This document shows, piece by piece, positions 8,342 to 17,171 of a stretch of DNA of 29,488 bases (positions within the stretch are counted from its first letter, which is position 1; each line of letters starts with the position of its first letter). Below the pieces are notes generated by a model. The model was not told the DNA's origin. It did no database searches and saw only the letters and a program-made list of their open reading frames with translations. The position numbers and the translations under genes are program-made. Source of the stretch: an uncultured Pseudomonadota bacterium (GTDB taxonomy: Bacteria; Pseudomonadota; Gammaproteobacteria; Burkholderiales; Burkholderiaceae_C); NCBI GenBank assembly GCA_900320815.1, contig ONTY01000001.1, positions 1 to 29,488 of the forward strand, in the 5' to 3' direction.

Positions 8342-9220
8342 TTATTTTTTGGGCGCGGATGCAGCGGCAGCAGGAGCGGCAAATTGCACGCGCACGCGCC
8401 CGCTGCTGCCTTGGCCGATGCTGGCGGCGGCGGTTTGCTGGGCAGCGGCGGCGGCGGGCTGGGTGCGCGATTTGCCTCGGCGGCTTTGGGTGCTGGGTTT
8501 CAGCCCTGTGGCCTCGGCATCGCCGGGCAAAAAGAGTTGGTAGAGGCCGAGGACGATGTCCACGTAGTTGCGGGTTTCCGGGTAGTTGGGCACGCCGCCA
8601 GCGCGCTGCACGGCGCCTTCGCCAGCGTTGTAGGCGGCCACGGCCAGCCGCGTGTCGCCCTGAAAGCGGCGTATGAGGCGGGCCAGGTGCCGCGTGCCGG
8701 CAAGGATGTTGGTGCGCGCGTCGGTAAGCACGCCTTCCCTGTCCGGGTCCAGTCCGTATTGGCGCGCGGTGTCGGGCATGAGCTGCATGAGGCCGGTGGC
8801 GCCTTTGGGCGAGACGGCGTAGGGGTTGAAGCCGGATTCAGCGGCAATGACGGCTTTGATGAGCGCGTAGTCCACTTTGTGTTTTTGCGCCGCTTCGCTG
8901 ATGTGCTGGCGCACGGCGCGGTAGCCGGCGGAGTAGTTCACGCGCCCGAAGCGGCGCAGCGAGGCGGCGCTGGCACCGCTGGCGCTGTTGTGCGCGCCAA
9001 GGGGTGAGAGACCAAGCGCGGGCGCGGCAGGGTCCAGCCGCGCGGCACCGGCGCCGCGCACAAAGAGGCTGTAGCGCGCGTCTACGCGCCGCGCGGCCAG
9101 GTGCGTGATGCCTTGCTTGTCGGTGTAGCCCCAAAGGTCAGCGCGGGCGGCGCTGGCCGCCAGCAGCAGCGCAGCAGCCAGCGCGGCGCGCAGAAAGGGG
9201 ACAGAGAGGCGTTTCATCAT
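8342..9220 (-). CDS. Periplasmic soluble lytic transglycosylase (SLT family)
   Basis: This enzyme cleaves the MurNAc-GlcNAc bond of peptidoglycan to form 1,6-anhydro ends. The product is 292 residues. A signal peptide (basic start, then FLRAALAAALLLAASAARA) is followed by a DUF4124-like segment DLWGYTDKQGITHLA. The SLT domain spans about residues 105-230: the catalytic Glu is in AAESGFNPYAVSPKG, followed by ATGLMQLMPDTA and AAYNAGEGAV. The tail is low-complexity, rich in Ala, Gln and Ser. Two adjacent ATG codons (9220 and 9217) are possible starts. Upstream, two repeat elements separate it from the divergent thiDE gene. Confidence 0.92.
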   Translation of the reverse strand: MMKRLSVPFLRAALAAALLLAASAARADLWGYTDKQGITHLAARRVDARYSLFVRGAGAARLDPAAPALGLSPLGAHNSASGASAASLRRFGRVNYSAGYRAVRQHISEAAQKHKVDYALIKAVIAAESGFNPYAVSPKGATGLMQLMPDTARQYGLDPDREGVLTDARTNILAGTRHLARLIRRFQGDTRLAVAAYNAGEGAVQRAGGVPNYPETRNYVDIVLGLYQLFLPGDAEATGLKPSTQSRRGKSRTQPAAAAAQQTAAASIGQGSSGRVRVQFAAPAAAASAPKK

Positions 9221-9262
9221 GGGAAGAAATTGTAGAAAAGCGGCATTTTCTCTGATTTGACG

Positions 9263-9321
9263 GAGTATCTATTGCTTGCCGGCATATCAAAACGGCAATG
9301 GCGTGTCAAATGATTGGGTAT
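9263..9321 (-). repeat. ATACYC 59-bp element, copy 4
   Basis: On the minus strand, ATACCC (9321-9316) and ATACTC (9268-9263) start 53 bp apart. The central stem is TTGCCG (9276-9281) against CGGCAA (9293-9298). It points toward the transglycosylase gene. Confidence 0.85.
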
Positions 9322-9336
9322 CAAAATGCTCCTTTA

Positions 9337-9395
9337 ATACTCTTGTTTGTTGGTCTGCGATGCCGGCATGTTGTGCCGGCAGACAATGGATACCC
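9337..9395 (+). repeat. ATACYC 59-bp element, copy 5
   Basis: ATACTC (9337-9342) and ATACCC (9390-9395) start 53 bp apart. The stem is TGCCGGCA (9361-9368) against TGCCGGCA (9374-9381), a perfect 8-bp pairing. It points toward thiDE, so copies 4 and 5 are back to back, each oriented with the nearest gene. A separate hairpin AGCCAGC/GCTGGCT follows at 9403-9419. Confidence 0.9.
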
Positions 9396-9466
9396 TTGCA
9401 GCAGCCAGCTCTGCTGGCTCAAGGCTGGTGTGGCAACACTCCCCCCTTCTTTTTTCCAGCGTGCTG

Positions 9467-11110
9467 ATGAATGCCATGAACTCTCCTGAAATTGCCTCTC
9501 CTCCCATCGTCTGGTCCGTCGCGGGCAGCGACAGCGGCGGCGGCGCGGGGCTGAGCGCCGATGCACGCGCGGCGCGGGCGGCAGGCGTGCACCTGTGTCC
9601 GGTGGTTGCGGCGGTCACGGCGCAGCACTCGCGCGCTGTGCTGCATGTGCAGCCTGTGCCCGCCGAGGTGGTGCGCGCGCAGCTGGCGGCGCTGGCCGCC
9701 GACATGCCGCCAGCGGTCATCAAAACCGGGCTGCTGGGCAGTGCGGCAGCGGTGCGCGAAGTGGCGCGCTGTGTAGACGCGCTGCGCGCCGCAGGCCGCC
9801 GCGTGGCGCTGGTTGTTGACCCGGTGCTGGGCGCGACGACAGGCGCCGCTTTTGCCGATGAGCAGTATCTGTGCGCGCTGCGTGACGAATTGCTGCCGCG
9901 CGCCAGCCTTGTTACGCCCAATGTGCGCGAGGCGCAGCGCCTGGCTGGCTTGCCGCCCGATGCACCACCCCCTGCGCTGGCGGCGGCGCTACGCGGCATG
10001 GGCGCGCAGGCGGTGGCGGTGACTGGCGGTGACGTGCCCGACGCCGCTGGCAGCGACACGCGCTGGGCGCTGGATTGGGGGGATACAGCGCACGCATGCG
10101 GCTGGCTCGCCCTGCCCCGGCTGGCCGCGCGGCACACGCACGGCAGCGGCTGCACCTTTGCCGCCAGTGCAGCGGCGGCAATGGCGCGCGGCTTTGTGGC
10201 GGCGGACGCGCTGGTGCTGGCCAAGATGGCCACGGCGCACGCCCTGCACTGCGGCTACGCAGCAGGCAGCGGCGCCGGGCCGGCAAACGCGCAGCCCGGC
10301 TCCGCCGCCCTGCCCCACCTCATGCCCGTGATGACGTGGGGAAAAGCGCCGCCTGATGCGGCGTTGCTGCAAGCGGATGCCTCCCCCGCCGCGCCGCTCA
10401 TGGAGGGCGGCGGCTGCGCGCTCTACGCCATCGTGGACAGCGCAGCGCGCGTGCAGCAGGCGGCGCAGGCGCGCATCCCCATCATTCAGCTGCGCATCAA
10501 GGCGTCCGCTGGCGGCGGCGACGCTGCCTGGCACGCTGCGCTGCGGCGCGAGGCACAGCAGGCACTGGCCGCGTGCCGCGCAGCTGGCGCCACGCTGGTC
10601 ATTGACGACCACTGGCGCCTGGCGCTGGAGATGGCTGCGGCGGGCGCGGCAGGACTGGCGCTGCACCTGGGGCAGGAAGACTTGCTTGCCCTGCGCGACG
10701 CCGAGCGCGCACAGCTTGCCGCCAGCGGTGTGCGGCTTGGGGTCAGCAGCCACAGCGTGTGGGAGTTGGCGCGCGCACGCAGCCTGCGCCCCTGGTACAT
10801 CGCCTGCGGCCCCGTGTGGCCCACAACGACCAAGGCGATGCCCTGGCGTCCCCAAGGGCTGCGCAACCTGCGCTGGTGGTCTCGCATGGCCGGCTGGCCA
10901 GTGGTGGCCATTGGCGGCGTGCTGGAAGGCAGCCAGGCGCGCCAGTGCGCCGCCGCCGGCGCGGCAGCCGTGTGCGTCGTGCGCGGGCTGGGGGCGGACA
11001 TTGCCCACAGCACGCCGCACTGGCTGGCTGCGATTGCCGCCGGTGCTGCCAGCGCAGCAGGCAGCGTGGCGGGCGCGGGCGGTGACGGCTGGCCGCATCC
11101 AACGCTTTGA
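9467..11110 (+). CDS. thiDE: Fused ThiD-ThiE: HMP-P kinase and thiamine-phosphate synthase
   Basis: The first half phosphorylates hydroxymethylpyrimidine (phosphate); the second joins HMP-PP to the thiazole phosphate to make thiamine monophosphate. The product is about 547 residues. ThiD domain, about residues 14-290: WSVAGSDSGGGAGLSAD, a VVDPVLGATTG segment and the anion-hole motif HTHGSGCTFAAS. ThiE domain, about residue 315 to the end: QLRIK, LVIDDHWRLALE, LHLGQED, GVSSHS, CGPVWPTTTKAMPW and PVVAIGGV, all in the expected TIM-barrel order. The usual ALGPIF is CGPVW here. Starts at 9467 and 9476 are both possible; the open frame further upstream overlaps repeat elements. No TPP riboswitch is visible upstream. 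The next gene, dxr, supplies DXP-pathway flux, loosely linked because the thiazole moiety is also built from DXP. Confidence 0.92.
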   Translation: MNAMNSPEIASPPIVWSVAGSDSGGGAGLSADARAARAAGVHLCPVVAAVTAQHSRAVLHVQPVPAEVVRAQLAALAADMPPAVIKTGLLGSAAAVREVARCVDALRAAGRRVALVVDPVLGATTGAAFADEQYLCALRDELLPRASLVTPNVREAQRLAGLPPDAPPPALAAALRGMGAQAVAVTGGDVPDAAGSDTRWALDWGDTAHACGWLALPRLAARHTHGSGCTFAASAAAAMARGFVAADALVLAKMATAHALHCGYAAGSGAGPANAQPGSAALPHLMPVMTWGKAPPDAALLQADASPAAPLMEGGGCALYAIVDSAARVQQAAQARIPIIQLRIKASAGGGDAAWHAALRREAQQALAACRAAGATLVIDDHWRLALEMAAAGAAGLALHLGQEDLLALRDAERAQLAASGVRLGVSSHSVWELARARSLRPWYIACGPVWPTTTKAMPWRPQGLRNLRWWSRMAGWPVVAIGGVLEGSQARQCAAAGAAAVCVVRGLGADIAHSTPHWLAAIAAGAASAAGSVAGAGGDGWPHPTL

Positions 11111-11118
11111 ATATCTCA

Positions 11119-11177
11119 ATACTCAACAACTCAAACATTCAATGCCGTTAACTTACGCGGGTAAGTAAAGAATACCC
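11119..11177 (+). repeat. ATACYC 59-bp element, copy 6
   Basis: ATACTC (11119-11124) and ATACCC (11172-11177) start 53 bp apart. CC and GG keep their columns, but the best stem here is slightly shifted: ACTTAC (11151-11156) against GTAAGT (11161-11166). It lies between thiDE and dxr, pointing toward dxr. Confidence 0.75.
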
Positions 11178-11276
11178 ACTAAATTTATGCAATGCTGCGC
11201 TGCCTATACTGGCGCGTTTTTTTGGCTCTGCCCCTCTCTTGCCCGTGGCAAAGCGCACAACGGAAAGGACACACAC

Positions 11277-12470
11277 ATGCCCAAACAACGCCTGGCGGTG
11301 CTGGGCAGCACCGGCTCCATAGGGCGCAACACGCTGGACGTAGCCGCCCGCCATGCCCACGCCTATGAAGTCGTGGCGCTGGCCGCATCCACCAGCGTGG
11401 ATGAACTCGCCGCGCAGTGCGCGCAGTGGCGCCCGCGCGTGGCGGCGATGGCCAGCGCGCCGCACGCCGCGCAGCTTGCCGAAAAACTCAAAAGCGAGGG
11501 CGTGCCCACGCAGGTGCTCGCTGGCGCACAGGCTGCCGAGGAGATTGCCGCCGCCGCTGATGTGGACGTGGTGATGGGCGCCATCGTGGGCGCCGCGGGC
11601 CTGGCGCCGTGCATGGCGGCGGCGCGCGCGGGCAAGCGGCTGCTGCTGGCGAACAAGGAGGCGCTCGTCGTGGGCGGCGACATCTTCCTTGCCGCTGTGC
11701 AGCAGGGCGGCGCCACGCTGCTGCCCATTGACAGCGAGCATTCCGCCATCTTCCAGTCGCTGCCTGCCGACCGCAGCGTGTGGGCAGAACAGGTGGAGCG
11801 CATCATCCTCACCGCCTCCGGCGGGCCGTTCCGCCAGAGGGCGCCGGAGACGCTGCGTGATGTGACGCCCGAGCAAGCCTGCGCGCACCCCAACTGGCGC
11901 ATGGGGCGAAAAATCTCGGTGGATTCCGCCACCATGATGAACAAGGCGCTGGAGGTGATTGAGGCGCGCTGGCTCTTTGACGTGGCGCCGGAGAGCATTG
12001 AGGTGCTCATCCACCCGCAAAGCGTCATTCACTCCATGGTGCGCTACCGCGACGGCTCGATGCTCGCGCAGCTTGGCACGCCCGACATGCGCACACCCAT
12101 CTCCTACGGGCTGGCGTGGCCGCAGCGCATTGAGAGCGGCGCGGCGGCGCTGGACTTTGCGGCGCTGGCGCCGCTGACGTTTGAGCCGGCGGACAGTGCG
12201 GAGCACCGCGCGCGCTTTCCCGCGCTGGCGCTGGCGTGGGAGGCGCTGCGCGCGCCGCGCGGCACCTGCGCCGTGCTCAACGCCGCCAATGAAGAGGCGG
12301 TGGCCGCCTTCCTGCAGCGGCGCATCCGTTTCACCCAGATGTATGAGGTGGTGCGCGCCACGCTGGACGCCACCGACCCCGGCGCCCCAGACAGCCTGGA
12401 AACACTCCTTGCCCTGCACGAGGCCGCGCGTGCTGCGGCACGAGAGCAGATTGCGCGGCTGGCAGAGTGA
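11277..12470 (+). CDS. dxr: 1-deoxy-D-xylulose 5-phosphate reductoisomerase
   Basis: Dxr (IspC) converts DXP to 2-C-methylerythritol 4-phosphate with NADPH and a divalent metal, the committed step of the MEP isoprenoid pathway. It is cytosolic. The product is 397 residues (family about 400). Visible motifs are the NADPH-binding LGSTGSIG near residue 9, ANKEALV, the metal site IDSEHSAIFQ, ASGGPFR, and NWRMGRKISVDSATMMNK. The ATG at 11277 is preceded by GGAAAGGAC and gives the canonical start, PKQRLAVLGSTG. A TATACT at 11205-11210 could be a -10 box. In most proteobacteria dxr lies in the frr-uppS-cdsA-dxr-rseP-bamA run; none of those genes is next to it here. Confidence 0.95.
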   Translation: MPKQRLAVLGSTGSIGRNTLDVAARHAHAYEVVALAASTSVDELAAQCAQWRPRVAAMASAPHAAQLAEKLKSEGVPTQVLAGAQAAEEIAAAADVDVVMGAIVGAAGLAPCMAAARAGKRLLLANKEALVVGGDIFLAAVQQGGATLLPIDSEHSAIFQSLPADRSVWAEQVERIILTASGGPFRQRAPETLRDVTPEQACAHPNWRMGRKISVDSATMMNKALEVIEARWLFDVAPESIEVLIHPQSVIHSMVRYRDGSMLAQLGTPDMRTPISYGLAWPQRIESGAAALDFAALAPLTFEPADSAEHRARFPALALAWEALRAPRGTCAVLNAANEEAVAAFLQRRIRFTQMYEVVRATLDATDPGAPDSLETLLALHEAARAAAREQIARLAE

Positions 12471-12491
12471 AACACGCCCCCCGCCGCACCT

Positions 12492-12531
12492 CAGCGCAGC
12501 GCGCGGGCAGCGACAATGCGCCGCTGCGCTG
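12492..12531. repeat. Inverted repeat between dxr and the MltB-like gene
   Basis: CAGCGCAGCG (12492-12501) and CGCTGCGCTG (12522-12531) form a perfect 10-bp stem with a 20-nt loop. No T-run follows, so it is at best a weak terminator or mRNA-stabilising hairpin after dxr. The 127-bp gap shows nothing else. Confidence 0.5.
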
Positions 12532-12597
12532 TAAACATTCGTTGCGTTTTCGGCCGCTCCCCTCTCTTGTTCGCTCCACTGTTTTTTCATCACTCCT

Positions 12598-13665
12598 ATG
12601 CCTGCTCCCCTTGACCGCCGCGCCTTTGGCGCACGCTTTGCCAGTTTGCTTGCGGCGCCGCTGCTGCCCGCGCTGCCGCGCGTGGCGCAGGCGGCGGGCG
12701 GCGCGTATGGCGAGCGCCCAGAGGCAATGCAGTGGGCCAGCGCACTGGCAGCGCACTACTCACTGCCTGAGCCGTGGGTGCGCGCGGCGATTGCGCAGGC
12801 ACAGTTTCTGCCGCGCGTGCCGCGCCTGATGCTGCCCGCAGCGCCCAGCAGCCGCAATTGGCGCAGCTACCGCCGCCGCATGGTGGAGCCGGTGCGCATT
12901 CGCGCCGGGGCGCGCTTTTGGCGCCAGCACACGCGGGCGCTGGAGCGCGCGCACACACGCTACGGCGTGCCGCCGGAAATCGTCTGCGGCATCTTGGGCA
13001 TCGAAACGCTCTACGGGCGCAACATGGGCAGCTTTCGCGTGCTCGATGCGCTGGCAACGCTGACCTTTGACTTTCCCGCCACGCACCCGCGCGCTGCTGC
13101 CAGGCAGGCGTATTTCGCCGGCGAGCTTGGCTATTTCATGCTGCTGTGCCAGCGCATGGGGCTGTCGCCAGGACAGCCACTGGGCAGCTACGCTGGGGCA
13201 ATGGGTATCGCACAGTTCATGCCTTCGAGCTGGTTGCGCTATGCGGTGGACTTTGACGGCGACGGAAGCATTGACCTGTGGCACAGCGCAGCAGACGCCA
13301 TTGGCTCGGTGGCAAGCTACTTTGCCGGCTACGGCTGGAAGGCTGGTGTGCCAACACACTGGGGGGTGCACGTGGCAGCGGATGCAGATTTGGCACAGCT
13401 GCTGGCCAGCGACATCACCCCCTCCATGAGCGCCGCGCAAATGCGCGCGCTGGGCGCCACGCCTCTGGGTAGTGGGGCACAGTATGGCGGCAAACTCGCG
13501 CTTATTGAATTGCCGAACGGAACTGGAGTGCCAGAGTATGTGGTAGGCAGCGAGAACTTTTATGTCGTCACGCGCTACAACCACAGCAGCTTCTACGCGA
13601 TGGCGGTGCTGGAGTTGGGCGAGGCCGTAGCGCAAGCGGTGCGGGGACGGGCCGCGGCGAAGTGA
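12598..13665 (+). CDS. mltB: MltB-type lytic murein transglycosylase
   Basis: This is a periplasmic peptidoglycan lytic transglycosylase of the MltB family. The product is 355 residues. A signal sequence (DRRAFGARFASLLAAPLLPALPR, cleavage near AQA-AG) begins with a twin-arginine, and there is no lipobox, so it is probably soluble like SltB rather than a lipoprotein. The catalytic Glu136 sits in GILGIETLYGRNMG. GAMGIAQFMPSSW follows near residue 203, as does an EF-like DFDGDGSIDLW, all in family order. The C-terminal part ends with SENFYVVTRYNHSSFYAMAV, typical for the family. The ATG at 12598 starts the signal sequence. A terminator lies 58 bp downstream. Confidence 0.93.
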   Translation: MPAPLDRRAFGARFASLLAAPLLPALPRVAQAAGGAYGERPEAMQWASALAAHYSLPEPWVRAAIAQAQFLPRVPRLMLPAAPSSRNWRSYRRRMVEPVRIRAGARFWRQHTRALERAHTRYGVPPEIVCGILGIETLYGRNMGSFRVLDALATLTFDFPATHPRAAARQAYFAGELGYFMLLCQRMGLSPGQPLGSYAGAMGIAQFMPSSWLRYAVDFDGDGSIDLWHSAADAIGSVASYFAGYGWKAGVPTHWGVHVAADADLAQLLASDITPSMSAAQMRALGATPLGSGAQYGGKLALIELPNGTGVPEYVVGSENFYVVTRYNHSSFYAMAVLELGEAVAQAVRGRAAAK

Positions 13666-13722
13666 GGCGCTGCAAACGCCGGCGTTTTGTATTTTCTTGA
13701 CTGGGATTTATTTTTTTGAAAG

Positions 13723-13748
13723 GCGCGCCATTGCGGTGCGCTTTTTTT
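13723..13748 (+). terminator. Rho-independent terminator
   Basis: The stem GCGCGCC (13723-13729) pairs with GGTGCGC (13735-13741) with one G-T wobble, has a 5-nt loop, and is followed by seven T. It ends the dxr/mltB transcript. The remaining 215 bp up to the receptor gene hold no motif I recognise: no Fur box, no cobalamin or other riboswitch and no repeat element. Confidence 0.8.
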
Positions 13749-13963
13749 ATGCCCGTTTTGCGACACAGCGCCGCAGCCTGTTTTCCAGAATCGTGCAAAA
13801 GTCCGGGATGCAAGCGCGGTTTTTCTGCGCTGCCGGGGGCAGCAGCCGCCGCCTTACTCCATCGGGCACGTTGGAGGGCAGCAACGCGACAGGTCTATAT
13901 GCGTCAGGCAATGCGAAGTGTTCCTATTAGACTTGAAACGGTTTTTTTCTGGAGCTTTTCCGC

Positions 13964-16075
13964 ATGAATACACGCACTCCCATTGCTTTGGCCGCGTTGG
14001 CACTTGTCGCCGGACTACCCGCTGCTTTTGCGCAAGATGCCGCCACTGAAGAAGCCGCCGTTGTTGCCGCAGGCGACGATGAGGCCGCTGCCACGCTCTC
14101 CACCGTCACCGTCACCGCCACGGGCTACGAAACGCCCGCTGTGGAAACGCCCGTGGCCACCACCGAACTGGGGGCAGAAGGCATCCAGCAGCGCCAGGCC
14201 GCCAACGTGGCCGAGGCACTCAAAGGCGAGCCGGGGCTGGCCGCTTCGGGCGACAGCGCGCAGGGGCAAAACATCGTCATCCGAGGGCTGCAAAAAGAGG
14301 GCGTGGTGATGATGGTGGACGGCGTGCGGCTGAACTCGGCGCAACCCGTGGGCGCTGTCTCGTCCTTCATGTCGCTGGGGCTGGCAGAAAAAGTGGAAGT
14401 TGTCAAAGGCCCCTCTTCTGTGCTCTACGGCACCGGCGCGCTGGGTGGTGCCATCAACGTACGCCTGCCGCAGGCGCGCTTTACCCCCGGCGTGCACTGG
14501 CGCACGGGGCTAGGGTTTGACAGTGCAAGCAAGGGTGTCAACGGCGCGCTGGTGATGAACGCCAGCCAGGGCGACCACGCCTTCATGGGCGGCGTGGCGC
14601 TGCGCCATGCCAATGACTACCGCTCTGGCGATGGCAAAGTGCCGCGCACCGGCTACGACTCGCGCGCCTTTATCGGGCAGTACCGCTACCGCATCGATGC
14701 CAACCAGCAAATCCGCCTTTCCGCACAGCAGCAGCGCGACGACGACGTGTGGCACCCCGGCACCACGCAGCCGCACCCGCTGCCCGCCGTGGGCAGCACC
14801 ACCATCCGCTCCCCGCGCACCGAGCGCCGCCTGTACGAGGCGGGCTACAACCTGGCGCGCAGCAGCACCACGCCTGTGGGCGTTGACCTGCGCCTGTATC
14901 GCCAGGAAATGCACCGCACCATCCACGGCTGGGCCAACGGTCTGAGGCGCGACATCAACACCAACGACGTGAAGTTCAAGACTGACGGCTTTGACGCCAA
15001 GGGCGAATGGCTGGCGCACCCGCAGCACCTGCTGTCCTTTGGCGTGAACCTCTGGCAGATGAAAGCCAGCCCCGACGCCCGGCAATGGGCGCCGCCCAGC
15101 TTCGCGCAGGCCGCTGCCTCCAACCCGTTCAAAAACGGCAAGATGCGCGCCGCCGGCGTCTACCTGCAAGACGACATGCAGTTTGACCGCCTGCGCGTGC
15201 TCGCCGGCGTGCGCTACGACCGCGTGCGCGGCAGCGCCGACTGGCTCAACAACGGCAGCGTCACCAGCGGCATCAACCGCAGCGACAGCGCCGTCTCCGG
15301 CAATCTTGGGCTGATGTACGAAGTGCAGCCCCTCGTGCGTCCCTACGTGAACATTGCCCGTGGCTTTCGCGCCGCCGACATGCGCGAACGCTTCCAGTCC
15401 GGGCTGCGCTTTGACGGCTCGTACTACGCCGCCAACCCGCAGGTCTCCCCCGAAAAAGCCACGCAATTTGAACTGGGGCTCAAAGGCGCCGACCAGAACG
15501 TGGAATACGCCCTATCCTTCTTCCGCAACCGCATCAGCAACTACATCACCGGCACGCCGCTGGTGGGGCAGGCCGCCATCGCCGCCTGCGGGGCGCAGCA
15601 GGCGGGCATCTGCAAGCAGACGGTGAACCTGGGCAGCGTCACCATCAAAGGCTTTGAAGCCGGCGCGCGCTGGCAATTCATGCCCGGCCACTGGCTCTCT
15701 GCCGCCTACACCCGCATCCGTGGCCGCAACAACGACCTCAAAGAGCCGCTGTATCAAATGCCCGCCGACACCCTCACCGTCGGCTGGGAAGGTGGCGTTG
15801 CCGCCGGCTGGACGATGGACGCACAGGTGCACGCCAGCGCCCGGCAAAAGCGCGTGGCCACCGCGTTCTCACGCGGCACCGAAGACGTCACCGGTGGCTA
15901 CGTGCTCTTGGACATTGGCGCCACCTGGCGCTACTGCCCCGGCCACGCCCTGCGCATCGCCATCAAGAACATTGCCGACCACAGCTACCACAACCACCTC
16001 GCCGTCGGACGCCCTGGCTATGAAGTGCAAGCGCCCGGGCGCAGCCTCGCCATCTCCTGGAACGCCGAGTTCTAA
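13964..16075 (+). CDS. TonB-dependent outer-membrane receptor (ligand unknown; heme/metal-type candidate)
   Basis: This is an outer-membrane beta-barrel that imports a scarce ligand using TonB energy. The product is 703 residues. The signal peptide ends near AFAQ. The TonB box is around STVTVTATG (about residues 46-54). The plug domain includes IVIRGLQKEGVVMMVDGVRLN and VEVVKGPSSVLYGTGALGGAIN. The barrel ends in the terminal Phe expected of an outer-membrane protein. ARGFRAADMRERF followed by NPQVSPEKATQFELGLKG resembles the FRAP/NPNL region of heme and hemoglobin receptors, but those exact tetrapeptides are not present, so heme is only one candidate beside copper or siderophores. GGAG precedes the ATG. 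It is followed after five bases by a solute-binding protein gene, so the pair is an operon. Confidence 0.9.
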   Translation: MNTRTPIALAALALVAGLPAAFAQDAATEEAAVVAAGDDEAAATLSTVTVTATGYETPAVETPVATTELGAEGIQQRQAANVAEALKGEPGLAASGDSAQGQNIVIRGLQKEGVVMMVDGVRLNSAQPVGAVSSFMSLGLAEKVEVVKGPSSVLYGTGALGGAINVRLPQARFTPGVHWRTGLGFDSASKGVNGALVMNASQGDHAFMGGVALRHANDYRSGDGKVPRTGYDSRAFIGQYRYRIDANQQIRLSAQQQRDDDVWHPGTTQPHPLPAVGSTTIRSPRTERRLYEAGYNLARSSTTPVGVDLRLYRQEMHRTIHGWANGLRRDINTNDVKFKTDGFDAKGEWLAHPQHLLSFGVNLWQMKASPDARQWAPPSFAQAAASNPFKNGKMRAAGVYLQDDMQFDRLRVLAGVRYDRVRGSADWLNNGSVTSGINRSDSAVSGNLGLMYEVQPLVRPYVNIARGFRAADMRERFQSGLRFDGSYYAANPQVSPEKATQFELGLKGADQNVEYALSFFRNRISNYITGTPLVGQAAIAACGAQQAGICKQTVNLGSVTIKGFEAGARWQFMPGHWLSAAYTRIRGRNNDLKEPLYQMPADTLTVGWEGGVAAGWTMDAQVHASARQKRVATAFSRGTEDVTGGYVLLDIGATWRYCPGHALRIAIKNIADHSYHNHLAVGRPGYEVQAPGRSLAISWNAEF

Positions 16076-16080
16076 CCGCC

Positions 16081-17151
16081 ATGCCAGCAAACCGTCCCAC
16101 CCGCCGCGCGCTGCTCAAAGGCGCCGCCCTCGCCACCACTGCACTGGCCGCCCCCTGGCTGCGCGCGCAGCAAGCAGCAGCCTCTGCTGCTTCGGCTTCG
16201 GCTGCGCCCATCCAGCGCGTGCCCAAGCTCACGCTGGCCGGGCCGTACGCCGCTGTCAGCAACGCGCTCATCCGCATCACCGAAGCCAAGATGCTTGCCG
16301 ACGTGGCTGAGGAGGTCGAATTCCTCACCTGGAAAGACCCGGATCAGCTGCGCGCCCTCGCGCTCGAAGGCAAAGCCGACTTCCTCGCCATGCCCAGCAA
16401 CGTCGCTGCCAACCTCTACAACCGCGGCGTCAAGCTGCGGCTGCTGTGCATCAGCGTCTGGCGCATTCTTTACGTCGTCTCCAGCGACCCAGCCATCAAG
16501 GCGCTGGAGGAGTTGCGCGGCAAGGAACTGCTCATGCCCTTCCGTGGCGACATGCCCGACATCGTCTTTGCCACGCTTGCCGAAAAACTCGGCATCCCCA
16601 TCGGCAGCGGCGAGGACGCCATCGCCCTGCGCTACACCGCCACTCCGCTGGACGCCATGCAGCTGCTGCTCACACGCCGCGCCAAGCACGCGCTGCTGGC
16701 CGAACCCGCCGTCTCCACCGGCATGAAAAAGTCGCGCACCATGCCCGTGAGCGCCATCGCCCCCGCGCTGCACCGCAGCGTGGACATGCAGCAGGAGTGG
16801 GCACGCGCCTTTGCGCGCGCGCCCAAAATCCCGCAGGCGGGCATCGCCGTCATGGGCACGCAGCTTGGCAACGCGCCGCTCATCGCCCGCTTCATGCAGG
16901 CGTACAGCGAAGCGCAAAACTGGTGCAACACCCAGCCCGACGAGTGCGGCAAGCTCGTCGCAGCGCGCGTGGACATGCTCACCCCCGAAGGCGTGGCCGA
17001 GAGCATGCGCGCCGCCCCGGGTGAAGTTGTGCCCGCCGCTGCCGCACGCGCCGACATTGAGTTCTTCTTTGAGCAACTCGCCGCGCGCCAGCCCAAGCTC
17101 ATCGGCGGCAAACTGCCCGATGACACTTTTTATTGGAACGGCGCCGCCTGA
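16081..17151 (+). CDS. Tat-exported ABC-type solute-binding protein (NMT1/NitT-TauT-like), without permease
   Basis: This is a periplasmic substrate-binding protein. The product is 356 residues. PTRRALLKGAALATTALAAP with LRAQ is a clear twin-arginine signal, so it is probably exported folded. The mature part (KLTLAGPYAAVSNALIRI, then FLTWKDPDQLRALALEGKADFLAMP) follows the fold of NMT1/SsuA-like binding proteins: a short beta strand, 'give-me-the-gene-dose' style pocket segment and an ADFLAMPSNVAANL loop. The ligand is not deducible. No ABC permease or ATPase follows. A strong terminator starts 20 bp after the stop. The five-base spacing to the TonB receptor suggests that the two handle the same ligand, the binding protein receiving it in the periplasm. 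The inner-membrane step must be encoded elsewhere. Confidence 0.85.
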   Translation: MPANRPTRRALLKGAALATTALAAPWLRAQQAAASAASASAAPIQRVPKLTLAGPYAAVSNALIRITEAKMLADVAEEVEFLTWKDPDQLRALALEGKADFLAMPSNVAANLYNRGVKLRLLCISVWRILYVVSSDPAIKALEELRGKELLMPFRGDMPDIVFATLAEKLGIPIGSGEDAIALRYTATPLDAMQLLLTRRAKHALLAEPAVSTGMKKSRTMPVSAIAPALHRSVDMQQEWARAFARAPKIPQAGIAVMGTQLGNAPLIARFMQAYSEAQNWCNTQPDECGKLVAARVDMLTPEGVAESMRAAPGEVVPAAAARADIEFFFEQLAARQPKLIGGKLPDDTFYWNGAA

Positions 17152-17171
17152 GAGTGCTTTTTAAAAACGAC

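Noticed and set aside
9396..9466. TPP riboswitch upstream of thiDE
   Set aside because: I looked for the CTGAGA and ACCTGA-type conserved segments and did not find them. Only a simple hairpin (9403-9419) is present.
13749..13963. Fur box or riboswitch before the TonB receptor
   Set aside because: No GATAATGATAATC-like palindrome and no conserved riboswitch core was visible.
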